Below, piece by piece: positions 18,286 to 27,395 of a stretch of 64,000 nt of DNA. The notes beneath the pieces were generated by a model. It was not told the DNA's origin. It made no database searches and saw only the letters and a program-made list of their open reading frames with translations. Position numbers and translations under genes: made by a program. The stretch is from Azospirillum brasilense (GTDB lineage: Bacteria > Pseudomonadota > Alphaproteobacteria > Azospirillales > Azospirillaceae): positions 1 through 64,000 of the forward strand of contig NZ_VITI01000012.1 in assembly GCF_007827795.1 (NCBI RefSeq), given 5' to 3'. Position 1 is the first letter of the stretch, and every line of letters starts with the position of its first letter.

Positions 18286-18413
18286 GGCGGCAAGACATAG
18301 GGCGAACCCGGACGCCGATAAAGGGCTGCCGATAAAGGGGCACCCGCGGGGGCGCTGGCGAAGTCCCGTCCGCTTGCGCTAGGGTGCGCGGATCATCACC
18401 AGGAAGCCCTGAC

Positions 18414-18893
18414 ATGAACGGACCGCGGCGAATCGGCCAGACCGTCCCCGAGGTGGCCGGCAAGGCGCTGGGCAAGCGCGGGCTGGCCTTCGGCTCGCTC
18501 ATCAACGACTGGCCGTCCATCGTCGGCCACCAGTTGAGCCTGCGCACCGCCCCCGACAAGCTGAGCTTTCCGCGCGGCAAGCGGGAGGACGCCGTCCTGC
18601 ACATCCGCGCCATGGGCGCCATCGCGCTGGAGCTTCAGCATCTGGAGCCGCAGATCGTGGAGCGGATCAACAGTTTCTTCGGCTACCGCGCGGTGGCGAA
18701 GATCAAGCTGATCCACGCCGCCCCGCTGTCCATGCCGAAACCGGTGGCGCGTCCGCGCGACCTGACCATGGACGAGGAGTTGTCGGTGATGACCACCGCC
18801 GCGACGGTGGAGGATGAGGAATTGCGGGCCACGCTGGAGCGCTTCGGGCGGTCGCTGCTGGCCCGCCCGCGTCCGGCACCGCGCCGCCGTTGA
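18414..18893 (+). CDS. DUF721 (DciA-like) protein
   Basis: The 159-residue protein starts at ATG 18414 with AGGAAG upstream. The DUF721 domain covers about residues 12-110 (LINDWPSIVGHQLSLRTAPDKLSF, LELQHLEPQIVERINSFFGYRAVAKIKLI). The domain is shared with DciA, which helps load the replicative helicase. In alphaproteobacteria it is often next to mutY and a DsbA-like gene, as here. The C-terminus is basic (RPRPAPRRR). Function by family, not shown here. Confidence 0.82.
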   Translation: MNGPRRIGQTVPEVAGKALGKRGLAFGSLINDWPSIVGHQLSLRTAPDKLSFPRGKREDAVLHIRAMGAIALELQHLEPQIVERINSFFGYRAVAKIKLIHAAPLSMPKPVARPRDLTMDEELSVMTTAATVEDEELRATLERFGRSLLARPRPAPRRR

Positions 18894-18945
18894 AGATCAT
18901 GCGATGCCCCTGGGGACGGGAGCCGGCTCGGGCTGGGCCATACTC

Positions 18946-18974
18946 TTGCCGCAAAAGGGGAGTTTCGATTATAC
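18946..18974 (+). promoter_or_regulatory. Candidate promoter of the DsbA-like gene
   Basis: TTGCCG (18946-18951) and TTATAC (18969-18974) are 17 bp apart in an AT-richer island between two genes. Transcription would start near 18982, about 20 nt before the GTG start. Confidence 0.4.
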
Positions 18975-19003
18975 CATCAACATCTGGTAGGGATGAGGCC
19001 AAA

Positions 19004-19699
19004 GTGAACCGCAACCTTTTGGGCATCGTTGCTCTGATCGCGGTCGGCATGACGCTGATCATCGGGCTCGCCGTCGCCGGCTCCCGGCCGTCGAACGGGC
19101 AGACTCTGCCGGTTCAGACGGGGCCGGCGCAGCCGCCCATGCAGACCGCACAGGCTCCCGCCGCTTCGACCGCCGATCTGCTGGCCGACCGGGTGCTCGG
19201 CAACCCCAACGCGCCGGTGACGATCCTCGACTATTCGTCGATGACCTGCCCGCACTGCGCCACCTTCCACACCGAGACGCTGCCGAAGATCAAGGAAGCC
19301 TACATCGACACCGGCAAGGCGAAGCTGATCTTCCGCGACTTCCCCTTCGATCAGGCGGCGCTGCGCGCCTCCATGCTGGCCCGCTGCGCCCCGGCGGAGC
19401 GCTACTACCCGCTGCTCGACGTGCTGTTCAAGAGCCAGGGCCAGTGGAGCCGCGCCGCCGACCCGGTCAAGGCGCTGGCCCAGTACGGCAAGCTCGCCGG
19501 CATGAGCGAGCAGGTCATCAACGCCTGCATGGCCAACCAGGCGCTGGCCGACGGCATCCTGCAGAGCCGTCTGGTCGGCCAGGACAAGTACAAGGTGGAG
19601 GCCACCCCGACCTTCGTCCTCAACGAGGGCGCGGCCACCATCAGCGGCGCTCAGTCCTTCGAGACCTTCGCCGCCGCCATCGACAAGCTGGTGAAGTAA
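19004..19699 (+). CDS. Membrane-anchored DsbA-family thiol:disulfide oxidoreductase
   Basis: The 231-residue protein starts at GTG 19004, chosen because GAGG lies 6 nt upstream and the first 22 residues form an N-terminal hydrophobic anchor (LLGIVALIAVGMTLIIGLAVA). Residues 38-58 are a Pro/Ala/Gln linker. The thioredoxin fold with DsbA insertion follows; the redox site is Cys-Pro-His-Cys in MTCPHCATFH, and the cis-proline is in VEATPTFVLNEG. It would act in the periplasm to oxidise or isomerise disulfides. It precedes smc by 25 bp, an arrangement often seen in alphaproteobacteria. Confidence 0.9.
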   Translation: MNRNLLGIVALIAVGMTLIIGLAVAGSRPSNGQTLPVQTGPAQPPMQTAQAPAASTADLLADRVLGNPNAPVTILDYSSMTCPHCATFHTETLPKIKEAYIDTGKAKLIFRDFPFDQAALRASMLARCAPAERYYPLLDVLFKSQGQWSRAADPVKALAQYGKLAGMSEQVINACMANQALADGILQSRLVGQDKYKVEATPTFVLNEGAATISGAQSFETFAAAIDKLVK

Positions 19700-19724
19700 G
19701 GACCGGGCAGAAGGCTTCGATCCC

Positions 19725-22700
19725 GTGCACTTCACGCGCCTCCGCCTGTCCGGCTTCAAGTCGTTCGTCGACGCCACCGATCTGGTGATCGAGCCGGGCA
19801 TGACCGGCATCGTCGGCCCCAACGGCTGCGGCAAGTCGAATCTGGTGGAGGCGCTGCGCTGGGTGATGGGGGAAACCTCCGCCAAGCGCATGCGCGGCGA
19901 CGACATGGACGACGTCATCTTCGGCGGCACGGCCAATCGTCCGGCGCGCAATCTGGGCGAGGTCGCCCTCCTCATCGACAACCGCAAGCGCACCGCCCCC
20001 GCCGGCTTCAACGAGCACGACGAGCTGGAGGTCACGCGGCGGATCGAGCGGGGCAACGGCTCCGACTACCGCATCAACGGCAAGCTGGTGCGCGCCCGCG
20101 ACGTCCAGCTCCTCTTCGCCGACAACGCCTCGGGCGCCGGCTCCCCGGCGCTGGTCAGCCAGGGCAAGGTCGGCCAGATCATCAACGCCAAGCCGCAGGA
20201 CCGCCGCATGCTGCTGGAGGAGGCGGCGGGCATCACCGGCCTGCACTCCCGCCGGCACGAGGCGGAGCTGCGGCTGCGGGCGGCCGAAGCCAACCTCATG
20301 CGCCTCGACGACGTGATCGGGGCCATGGACACCCAGCTTCAGAGCCTGAAGAAGCAGGCCCGGCAGGCCGCCCGCTACCGCAACCTCTCCGAACAGATCC
20401 GCAAGGCGGAAGCGGTGCTCTGGCACCTGCGCTGGATCGCCCATGAAGGTGAGCTGGCCCGCGCCCGCGGCGCCTTCGCCAAGGCCGAGGGCGCGGTGCG
20501 GGAATTGATGCTGGCGGTCACCCGGCTCACCACCCGCCGCACCGACGACGCCGCCGGGTTACCGGAAAAGCGCCAAGCCGAAGCGGCGGCGGCGGCGGCC
20601 CTGCAACGGCTGGTCATCGCCAAGGAACAGCTCGACGCCGAGGAGAAGCGGGTCGCCGAACAGCAGCGCGCCCTGCTCTCCCGCCTGCAGCAGATCGCCG
20701 GCGACCTCGGCCGCGAGGAGGCGCTGGCCGCCGACGCCGGAGACGCCCTGTCCAGGCTGGAGGCCGAGCGCGACCGCCTGCTCGAAGCCCAGGCCGACGA
20801 GGAGATGCTGGAGGAGGCCGCGCGCGAGGCGCTGGCCGACGCGCGGGAGGCGGTGGACGCGCTCGACCGCGAGCTGACCCGCCTGACCGAGCAGACCGCC
20901 GCCGACGAGGCCCGCCGCGCCGCCACCCAGCGGCAGGTCGCTGATTTTGAAACACGGGCCTCCGGGCTCGCCAGGCGCCTCGCCGAGCAGCAGGTCCAGC
21001 GCGAGACTCTGGAGCGCGAGATCGCCGCCCGCGCTGACGTGGCCGAGTCCGAACTGGCGGTCGAACTGGCCGAGCAGCGTCTGGAGGAGGCGCGCGAGGC
21101 CGCCGAGCGGGCCGAGCGGGCAAAGTCCGACGCCGAACCCGCCCAAGCCCGCGCCCGCGAGGCCCTGCAAACCGCCGAGTCCGCCCGCGCCAAGCTGAAG
21201 GCGGAGGAAAGGGCATTGGCCGAGCTGCTGTCCGCCGGGGCGGGCGACCTGTTCCCGCCGCTGGTGGATGCGGTGACCGTCGCTCCCGGCTATGAGGGCG
21301 CCCTGGCCGCGGCGCTGGGCGACGCGCTGACCGCCCCGCTGGACGAGGCCGCTCCGGTCCACTGGCGCCACCTGCCGCCCTACCCCAACGCCGCTCCCTT
21401 GCCTGCCGGGGCCGAACCGCTGGCCGCCCGCGTCCAGGGACCGGAGGCCGCCGCCCGCGCCCTGTCGCACATCGGCGTGGTGGCCGACAACGCGGCGGGT
21501 GCCGCTCTGGCCGCCGGCCTCGCCCCCGGCCAGACCCTGGTCAGCCGCGACGGCGGGGCGTGGCGCTGGGACGGGCTGACCGTTCAGGCCGGCGCGCCGA
21601 CCGCCGCCGCCGTCCGCCTGAAGCAGCGCAACCGCCTGAACGAGCTGCGCGGCGAGCTGGACCTCGCCGACGAGCGGCTGGACGTCGCCCGTGACGCCCT
21701 GGACGAGGCCAAGCGCGCCGTCGAGGAGGCCGCGCAGGCCGACCGCCGCGCCCGCGACGCGGTGCGCGAGGCCTTCGCCGGGGTGACCGCCGCCCGCGAC
21801 CGTCACGCCAAGCTGGCCCGCGAGGCCGACGCCGCCGCGTCGAAGCTGGCGGCGGTGGTCGAAGGCATCGCACGGCTGGAGATCGACCGGCAGGAGGCCG
21901 AGGCCGCTCTGGAGGAAGCGCGGGAGCTGCTGGACGCCCTGCCCGACCCGCGCGAGGGCCGCGACGCCGTCAACGACCGCCGCGCCACGCTCGCCGAGCA
22001 CCGCGCCGTCCTGGCCGAGAAGCAGAACGCGCTGGACCGCCTGACCCGCGAGGCGCAGTCCCGCCGCCAGCGTCTGGCCGCCATCCAGCAGGATGTCGCC
22101 TCCTGGGGCACCCGCTCCGCCGGGGCGGGCGGGCGCGTGGCCGAGTTGAAGGAGCGCGCCGCCGCCGCCGAAGCCGACCTCGCCCAGCTGCAAAGCCGCC
22201 CGGCGGCGATCGAGGCCGACCGGCAGGCCCTGCTCGGCCGGATCAGCGAGGCCGAGCGCGCCCGCAAGCGCGCCGCCGACGCCTTGGCCGAGGCGGAGAA
22301 CCGGTTGGCCGAGACCGAGAAGCTGCTGAAGCAGGCCGAATCCGGTCTGGCCGACGCCCGCGAGGCCCGCGCCCACGCCGAGGCCGCCGTCTCCGCCGCT
22401 CTGCAGAACGGCCAGTCCCTGACCGAGCGGATCGCCGAGCGGCTGAATTGCCGCCCCGAGCAGACCCGCGCCGCCGCCGACCTCCCTCCCGACGAGGCGA
22501 TGCCCGACGTGACAGTCGTGGAGTCGCGCCTCGACAAGCTGACCCGCGAGCGGGAGAACATGGGTCCGGTGAATCTGCGCGCCGAGATCGAGGCCGCCGA
22601 GCTGGAAACGCAGATCGGTACGCTGCAGACCGAGCGCGAGGATCTGGTCAGCGCCATCGCCCGCCTGCGCCAGGGCATCGCCAGCCTGAACCGCGAGGCG

Positions 22701-23186
22701 CGGGAGCGTCTGGTCGCCTCCTTCGACACGGTGAACCGCAATTTCCAGGAGCTGTTCATCCGCCTGTTCGGCGGCGGCAAGGCGCATCTGGAACTGGTCA
22801 ACGCCGAGGACCCGCTGCAGGCCGGGTTGGAAATCTATGCCAGCCCGCCGGGCAAGAAGCTTCAGGTGCTGTCGCTGCTGTCCGGCGGCGAGCAGGCCTT
22901 GACGGCGCTGTCGCTGCTGTTCGCCGTCTTCCGCTCCAACCCCGCCCCGATCTGCGTGCTGGACGAGGTCGACGCCCCGCTGGACGAGGCCAATGTCGGC
23001 CGCTTCTGCGATCTGGTCGAGGACATCGCGCGGGAGGGCAACACCCGCTTCCTGATCATCACCCACCACCGGCTGACGATGGCCCGCGTGGACCGGCTGT
23101 TCGGCGTGACCATGGTGGAGCGGGGCGTGTCGCAACTGGTCAGCGTGGACCTGCAGAAGGCCGAGGAACTGCGCGGGGCGGCGTAA
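19725..23186 (+). CDS. smc: Chromosome segregation ATPase SMC
   Basis: The 1153-residue protein starts at GTG 19725 (VHFTRLRLSGFKSF). Walker A is GPNGCGKSNLVEALRWVMGE at about residues 32-51. Long Ala/Glu/Arg coiled coils flank a hinge at about 500-620 (VDAVTVAPGYEGALAAALGDAL). The C-terminal head has the signature LSGGEQALTALSLLF and the Walker B region CVLDEVDAPLD. It condenses and segregates the chromosome with ScpA and ScpB, which are not nearby. The spacing to the DsbA-like gene suggests one transcript. Confidence 0.97.
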   Translation: MHFTRLRLSGFKSFVDATDLVIEPGMTGIVGPNGCGKSNLVEALRWVMGETSAKRMRGDDMDDVIFGGTANRPARNLGEVALLIDNRKRTAPAGFNEHDELEVTRRIERGNGSDYRINGKLVRARDVQLLFADNASGAGSPALVSQGKVGQIINAKPQDRRMLLEEAAGITGLHSRRHEAELRLRAAEANLMRLDDVIGAMDTQLQSLKKQARQAARYRNLSEQIRKAEAVLWHLRWIAHEGELARARGAFAKAEGAVRELMLAVTRLTTRRTDDAAGLPEKRQAEAAAAAALQRLVIAKEQLDAEEKRVAEQQRALLSRLQQIAGDLGREEALAADAGDALSRLEAERDRLLEAQADEEMLEEAAREALADAREAVDALDRELTRLTEQTAADEARRAATQRQVADFETRASGLARRLAEQQVQRETLEREIAARADVAESELAVELAEQRLEEAREAAERAERAKSDAEPAQARAREALQTAESARAKLKAEERALAELLSAGAGDLFPPLVDAVTVAPGYEGALAAALGDALTAPLDEAAPVHWRHLPPYPNAAPLPAGAEPLAARVQGPEAAARALSHIGVVADNAAGAALAAGLAPGQTLVSRDGGAWRWDGLTVQAGAPTAAAVRLKQRNRLNELRGELDLADERLDVARDALDEAKRAVEEAAQADRRARDAVREAFAGVTAARDRHAKLAREADAAASKLAAVVEGIARLEIDRQEAEAALEEARELLDALPDPREGRDAVNDRRATLAEHRAVLAEKQNALDRLTREAQSRRQRLAAIQQDVASWGTRSAGAGGRVAELKERAAAAEADLAQLQSRPAAIEADRQALLGRISEAERARKRAADALAEAENRLAETEKLLKQAESGLADAREARAHAEAAVSAALQNGQSLTERIAERLNCRPEQTRAAADLPPDEAMPDVTVVESRLDKLTRERENMGPVNLRAEIEAAELETQIGTLQTEREDLVSAIARLRQGIASLNREARERLVASFDTVNRNFQELFIRLFGGGKAHLELVNAEDPLQAGLEIYASPPGKKLQVLSLLSGGEQALTALSLLFAVFRSNPAPICVLDEVDAPLDEANVGRFCDLVEDIAREGNTRFLIITHHRLTMARVDRLFGVTMVERGVSQLVSVDLQKAEELRGAA

Positions 23187-23296
23187 CGGGCCCCAATCCC
23201 CCATCCGCAGGCTTTCACGGCTTCATTCCGCTCTCCCGGACGCATAAGATAAGGCGGATGAACGACCGGCCCGGTCGCCGGAATGGGAGAGGCAAA

Positions 23297-24442
23297 GTGG
23301 AACGGGTGGATTTCCTGATCGTCGGCGGCGGCATGGCCGGCGCCTCGGCGGCCTATGAGCTGGCGGCGCACGGCAGCGTTGCCGTGCTGGAGCGGGAGAG
23401 CCAGCCCGGCTACCACTCCACCGGCCGGTCGGCGGCGCTCTACACCCAGACCTACGGACACCCGGTGGTCCGCGCGCTGACGGTGGCGAGTTGGGATTTC
23501 TACATCAACCCGCCGGAGGGCTTTTCGGAGCACCCGCTGCTGACTCCACGCGGCGTCCTGCTGATCGGGCGGGCCGACCAGAGCGCCGCGCTTGACCGCG
23601 ACTTCGCCGAGGGGCGCCGGCTGACCCCGACCGTCGAGCGCCTCGACCGCGCCCAGGCGCTCGCCCGCGCCCCCTTCCTCAAGAGCGATTACGTGGATGG
23701 CGCGGTGTGGGAGCCGACGGCCATGGACATGGACGTTCACGCCATCCACGGCGGTTATCTGCGCGGGCTGAAGGCGCGGGGCGGGCGGCTGGTGACCGAC
23801 GCCGGGGTGACGGCGCTGGAGCGGCGCGACGGGCTGTGGATCGCCACCACCCCGGCGAGCGATTTCGCCGCCCCGGTGCTGGTCAACGCGGCGGGCGCCT
23901 GGGCCGACGTTCTGGCGGGGATGGCCGGGGCGCGCCCCGTCGGTCTGGTGCCGAAGCGCCGCACCGCCATCACGTTCGATCCGGTGTTCGCCGACCCGGC
24001 GGACGCGACGGGACTCGCCGGCTGGCCGATGACCATCGATGTGGACGAGCGGTTCTACATGAAGCCGGAATCGGGCCGGCTGCTGCTTTCCCCCGCCGAC
24101 GAGACGCCGGTGGAGCCCTGCGACGTGCAACCGGAGGAGTTGGACGTCGCCGTCGCCATCGACCGCATGGAACAGGCGGTGCGCTTCTCCGTTCGACGTA
24201 TCACGCACAAATGGGCGGGCCTGCGCAGCTTCGTCGCCGACAAGGTGATGGTGGTGGGCTACGACGAATCCGCGGACGGCTTCTTCTGGCTCGCCGGCCA
24301 GGGCGGCTATGGCATCCAGACGGCGCCGGCCATGGGCCGCACCGCGGCGGCCCTGGTCACCGGAAGCGGCTTGCCGGCGGAGGTTGCGGCGCTTGGCGTG
24401 CGTGCGGAGGATCTGGCGCCGGCCCGGCTGCGGCGCCCCTGA
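23297..24442 (+). CDS. FAD-dependent oxidoreductase of the D-amino-acid oxidase (DAO) family
   Basis: The 381-residue protein starts at GTG 23297, with GGGAGAGG just upstream; an ATG at 23258 would add 13 residues before the FAD motif. The Rossmann motif FLIVGGGMAGASAAYELA is at residues 5-22. YHSTGRSAALYTQTYG is a flavin-proximal motif seen in glycine/D-amino-acid dehydrogenases. VLVNAAGAWAD and, near the end, GQGGYGIQTAPAMGR complete the DAO pattern. It would oxidise an amine or amino acid. The substrate is not deducible. It is followed 14 bp later by the lipoprotein gene. Confidence 0.85.
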   Translation: MERVDFLIVGGGMAGASAAYELAAHGSVAVLERESQPGYHSTGRSAALYTQTYGHPVVRALTVASWDFYINPPEGFSEHPLLTPRGVLLIGRADQSAALDRDFAEGRRLTPTVERLDRAQALARAPFLKSDYVDGAVWEPTAMDMDVHAIHGGYLRGLKARGGRLVTDAGVTALERRDGLWIATTPASDFAAPVLVNAAGAWADVLAGMAGARPVGLVPKRRTAITFDPVFADPADATGLAGWPMTIDVDERFYMKPESGRLLLSPADETPVEPCDVQPEELDVAVAIDRMEQAVRFSVRRITHKWAGLRSFVADKVMVVGYDESADGFFWLAGQGGYGIQTAPAMGRTAAALVTGSGLPAEVAALGVRAEDLAPARLRRP

Positions 24443-24456
24443 CGGGAGACACGGCG

Positions 24457-24930
24457 ATGCGCGGGACGATGACGAGGATCGGTTTCGGTGCGGCTCTTCT
24501 GGCCGCCGGCCTTCTGGGCGGCTGCGCCAATCCGGCCGCCGATCAGGCAATGGTCGCGCAGAACGCGCTGGTCGGCATGCCGAAGCAAACCCTGCTGTCC
24601 TGCGCCGGGGTTCCGGAACGGCAGGCCACTGCCGGTGACCTGGAATTCTTCACCTACCGCAGCAACCGTCTGATCTCCTACCCGTCCTGGGGCGGTTACG
24701 GCGGCTACTGGGGCTATCCCTACGGTGGCTGGGGCGGTTACGGCTATGATGTGACCAGCGTCGATTGCGAGGCGACCTTCACCCTACGCAACGGCGCGGT
24801 GGAGCGCATCGTCTATGGCGGGTCGTCCAGCGGCGGAAGCCGACTCGGCCAATGCTACGCGATCGTACAGAACTGTCTGGCGCAAGTCCCTTCACAGTCC
24901 CCACAACCCTCCATGGCCCCAGCGCGGTAA
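24457..24930 (+). CDS. Small Gly/Tyr-rich outer-membrane-type lipoprotein
   Basis: The 157-residue protein has a lipoprotein signal ending in LLGGC-A (Cys at about residue 23). The mature start resembles the BamE/SmpA-like pattern of a small lipoprotein (VGMPKQTLLSCAGVPERQATAGDLEFFTY). Residues about 73-95 are made of Gly, Tyr and Trp repeats. DCEATFTLRNGAVERIVYGG and a Cys pair near the C-terminus follow. The residue after the lipid cysteine is Ala, so sorting to the outer membrane is likely. Function unknown. It is probably cotranscribed with the flavoenzyme gene. Confidence 0.75.
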   Translation: MRGTMTRIGFGAALLAAGLLGGCANPAADQAMVAQNALVGMPKQTLLSCAGVPERQATAGDLEFFTYRSNRLISYPSWGGYGGYWGYPYGGWGGYGYDVTSVDCEATFTLRNGAVERIVYGGSSSGGSRLGQCYAIVQNCLAQVPSQSPQPSMAPAR

Positions 24931-24960
24931 GAGTTCCAGTCCATGCGACAACTCGTCGCT

Positions 24961-25008
24961 GTTGCAAAGCCGCCTCACTATGACGTTTTGGTTGAGGCGG
25001 CATAGCAA
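24961..25008. other. Two-part hairpin in the ompW leader region
   Basis: An outer stem GTTGC/GCAAC (24961-24965 with 25004-25008) and an inner 9-bp stem GCCGCCTCA/TGAGGCGGC (24969-24977 with 24993-25001) are separated by a 3-nt internal loop. They enclose a 15-nt loop. CCTAAAAAAAC follows instead of a T-run, so it is not a standard terminator. It lies 80 bp before ompW and may be part of a leader, an operator or a transcript end. Confidence 0.4.
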
Positions 25009-25090
25009 CCCTAAAAAAACTCTGGTAATACATCTCCAGGCTTTAAGCCAAAAAAACGACATCAGCTAATTCTGCCCTGGAGCGAATCCC

Positions 25091-25789
25091 ATGACTTTCC
25101 TGAAGCGCGCCGCCGCCGCCCTGCTGGCGACCACGGCTCTCGCCGCCGTTTCCTCCCCGTCGCTGGCCCAGGATTTCAAGGGCAAGTCCGCCGGTGACAT
25201 CCTGGTGCGCGCGCGCGCCCTGGCCGTGATCCCGCAGGAAAATGGTGACCTGATCGGCGGCGGCCCGTTCGGCGGCAGCAACATCGGCAGCGTGGACATC
25301 GAGAACGACTACATCCCCGAACTCGACGTCTCCTACTTCATCACCGACAACATCGCTCTGGAGCTGATCGCCGGCACCACCCGTCACAAGGTTTCCGGTT
25401 CGCTGATCACCGGCAACGACATCGACGTGGGCAAGGTGTCGCTGCTGCCGCCGACCCTGACGGCCCAGTACCACTTCTTCACGAAGGAGCGTGTCAGCCC
25501 CTACGTCGGCGCCGGCATCAACTACACCTGGTTCTACGACGAGACCGCCGCCCGGAGCACCAACGCGGACGGCTTCACGACCAACACCGTCGACTACAAG
25601 AACCGCTTCGGCTGGGCGCTTCAGGCTGGTGTCGACGTTGCCCTGACCGGCAACTGGTCGCTGAACCTCGACGTCAAGAAGATCTTCCTGAAGACTGACG
25701 TTACCGCCAACGTCAGCGGCGTCCCGGTCACCTCGGACGTCAAGATCGATCCGTGGCTGATCGGCATCGGCGTCGGCTACCGTTTCTAA
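25091..25789 (+). CDS. ompW: OmpW family outer membrane beta-barrel protein
   Basis: The 232-residue protein has a signal peptide (residues 1-26, ending SLAQ). The OmpW pattern follows: GDILVRARALAVIPQ, DIENDYIPELDVSYFITDNIALELIAGTTRHKV, LLPPTLTAQYHF, SPYVGAGINYTWF, and a C-terminal strand DPWLIGIGVGYRF ending in Phe, as needed for barrel assembly. OmpW forms an eight-stranded barrel with a hydrophobic channel for small molecules. TGGAGCG lies before the ATG. It is ended by the hairpin at 25839-25881. Confidence 0.95.
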   Translation: MTFLKRAAAALLATTALAAVSSPSLAQDFKGKSAGDILVRARALAVIPQENGDLIGGGPFGGSNIGSVDIENDYIPELDVSYFITDNIALELIAGTTRHKVSGSLITGNDIDVGKVSLLPPTLTAQYHFFTKERVSPYVGAGINYTWFYDETAARSTNADGFTTNTVDYKNRFGWALQAGVDVALTGNWSLNLDVKKIFLKTDVTANVSGVPVTSDVKIDPWLIGIGVGYRF

Positions 25790-25838
25790 TCGGCATTTCC
25801 GGAGCCTCTCACGGGAGGCTTCGCGAAGCCGCTGGATT

Positions 25839-25881
25839 CAGGCCGGTTACTCCGAAAGGAGTAGCCGGCCTGTTCCTTTTT
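25839..25881 (+). terminator. Rho-independent terminator of ompW
   Basis: A 15-bp stem (25839-25853 with 25858-25872, one G-T wobble) with a GAAA tetraloop is followed by TTCCTTTTT. Confidence 0.92.
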
Positions 25882-25951
25882 GCGACTTCCTACAGCGGCA
25901 ACTGTGGGTGAGCATACCCTTTCGTGAATCCGCGCGGGAGGAAGCGCAACC

Positions 25952-26386
25952 ATGCACATTGCCGCCGTCTTGAAAAGGAAGGGCACGGGGATTATCACCG
26001 CCAGTCCGGAGGACCGGATCGACGCGGTCGCCCGCAAGCTCGCCCATCACAAAATCGGCGCCGTCCTGGTGATGAGGGATGACGGCCGGCCCGCTGGAAT
26101 CCTGTCCGAACGCGACATTGTCCGCGCCGTGGCCGCGGACGGGGCCGCCGCCCTGGAAAGGCCCGTCGGTGACCTGATGACACGCGACCTCGTCACCGGA
26201 AGCCCGTCTGACACGGTGTCCCAGATCATGGGCGTCATGACGCAGCGCCGCATCCGCCATCTGCCGATCCTGAAGGACGGCGAACTCGTTGGATTGGTCA
26301 GCATCGGCGACATCGTGAAGGCGCGGCTGGACGACGCGGAACTGGAGGTCGAGTCGCTGCGCGGCTACGTCGCCGGGATGGGATAA
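25952..26386 (+). CDS. Tandem CBS-domain protein
   Basis: The 144-residue protein consists of one CBS pair (Bateman module): residues about 8-65 (GTGIITASPEDRIDAVARKLAHHKIGAVLV) and about 73-130 (LMTRDLVTGSPSDTVSQIM, RRIRHLPILKDGELVGLVSIGDIVK). Such stand-alone pairs bind adenosine nucleotides or related ligands and regulate a partner. GGAGGAAG lies before the ATG. The gene lies between two strong terminators and is its own unit. Confidence 0.9.
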   Translation: MHIAAVLKRKGTGIITASPEDRIDAVARKLAHHKIGAVLVMRDDGRPAGILSERDIVRAVAADGAAALERPVGDLMTRDLVTGSPSDTVSQIMGVMTQRRIRHLPILKDGELVGLVSIGDIVKARLDDAELEVESLRGYVAGMG

Positions 26387-26409
26387 GGCGCCACCGCCGG
26401 CTCAAAACC

Positions 26410-26443
26410 GAAAACGCCCGCGGGAGATCCCGCGGGCGTTTTC
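26410..26443. terminator. Bidirectional rho-independent terminator between convergent genes
   Basis: Perfect 15-bp arms (26410-26424 and 26429-26443) around AGAT start with GAAAAC and end in GTTTTC. It separates the rightward CBS gene from the leftward response regulator gene. Confidence 0.92.
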
Positions 26444-26490
26444 AATGGTGGAACTGCCGGACGGTTGGTCTGGGCAGTCGGTCCAGACGG

Positions 26491-27135
26491 TCAGGCGGAG
26501 TGCGACTGTGGAAAGGCCATGGCGGCCTGGGTGCGGTTGCGCACACCCAGCGATTTGAAGATCGCCGTCATGTGGATCTTCACCGTGCCCTCCGACAGGC
26601 CCAGCTCATGAGCGATCTGCTTGTTGGACTTGCCTTCGCGCAGGCGGTCCAGAACCTCGCGTTGCCGCTGGGTCAGCAGATGGTCGAGCTGCGGATCGCT
26701 GGGCGGGATGGCGCCAACGCGCACCTCGGCCTCCCCGGACTCGCGCAGCACGGTCGGCGGCACATAGACGCCACCGGAGAAGATGAGGTCCAGCGCGCTC
26801 AGCATGATCTTCACGCTGGAGGATTTCGGGATGTAGCCTGCGGCGCCATGCTCCAGCGCGTCGCGCACATCGTGATGCGCCTCGGACGCAGACACGACCA
26901 CGACCTTGGAGTCGGGCTGCTTTCCCCGCAGGTCTTGGATGCCGGAGAAGCCGGGCCAACCGGGCATGCGCAGATCGGTCAGGACGAGGTCGTAGGTCTC
27001 GCCCTTGCCAGCCTTTTCCAGAAGCTCATCAAAGTTGCTGGCTTCCTCAAAGCTGGCACCCTCCTTCAGCTGCTCGAGCAGCCTGCGCAATCCCTCCCGG
27101 AAAAGCACATGGTCGTCTCCGATCAGGATTTTCAT
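26491..27135 (-). CDS. NarL/FixJ (LuxR-type) response regulator
   Basis: The 214-residue protein has a receiver domain (Asp7-Asp8 pair, phosphorylation site Asp54 in LVLTDLRMPG, Lys in GYIPKSSS). The LuxR-type helix-turn-helix is at about 150-205 (LTQRQREVLDRLREGKSNKQIAHELGLSEGTVKIHMTAIFKSLGVRNRTQA). It is a two-component transcription factor. No histidine kinase is adjacent, so it is an orphan here. The long AT-rich gap upstream (27136-27583) probably holds its promoter. Confidence 0.93.
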   Translation of the reverse strand: MKILIGDDHVLFREGLRRLLEQLKEGASFEEASNFDELLEKAGKGETYDLVLTDLRMPGWPGFSGIQDLRGKQPDSKVVVVSASEAHHDVRDALEHGAAGYIPKSSSVKIMLSALDLIFSGGVYVPPTVLRESGEAEVRVGAIPPSDPQLDHLLTQRQREVLDRLREGKSNKQIAHELGLSEGTVKIHMTAIFKSLGVRNRTQAAMAFPQSHSA

Positions 27136-27367
27136 CTGGTGGTGCCCCCGTACTCAGTGCTTTCAATGGTCCGAACGTACAGCCCTGACACAAGGCCAGT
27201 GTTCCAACCCTCAGTTTCGGAAAAAATGCAGGTCATTTTCAAGCATCATATGACCCAATTCCAAAAGGTATAGAAAGTCCTTATGCAGAGTAATGTCACA
27301 TCAGATGTACCACGTTTCGGTGGGGGTGGACAACCCGAATTTAACCTTTGTCACATTGCAAGCTCTG

Positions 27368-27395
27368 AGCAATGGCATTGCTGCGCGACAGCAAT
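27368..27395. promoter_or_regulatory. Overlapping inverted repeats in the long AT-rich gap
   Basis: AGCAATG-g-CATTGCT (27368-27382) shares its right arm with ATTGCTG-cgcga-CAGCAAT (27377-27395), so three copies of a CATTGCT-like half-site occur in 28 bp. The site lies in the 448-bp gap 27136-27583, which contains no convincing gene. It lies about 235 bp upstream of the response regulator. It looks like an operator; the binding protein is unknown. Confidence 0.4.

Noticed and set aside
15733..18300. 855-codon plus-strand frame across folB, DUF1194 and mutY
   Set aside because: It overlaps three well-supported genes and has no domain of its own.
20559..23204. 881-codon frame on the minus strand
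   Set aside because: It is antisense to smc; Gly/Gln/Leu-rich composition without motifs, while smc has all Walker and signature motifs.
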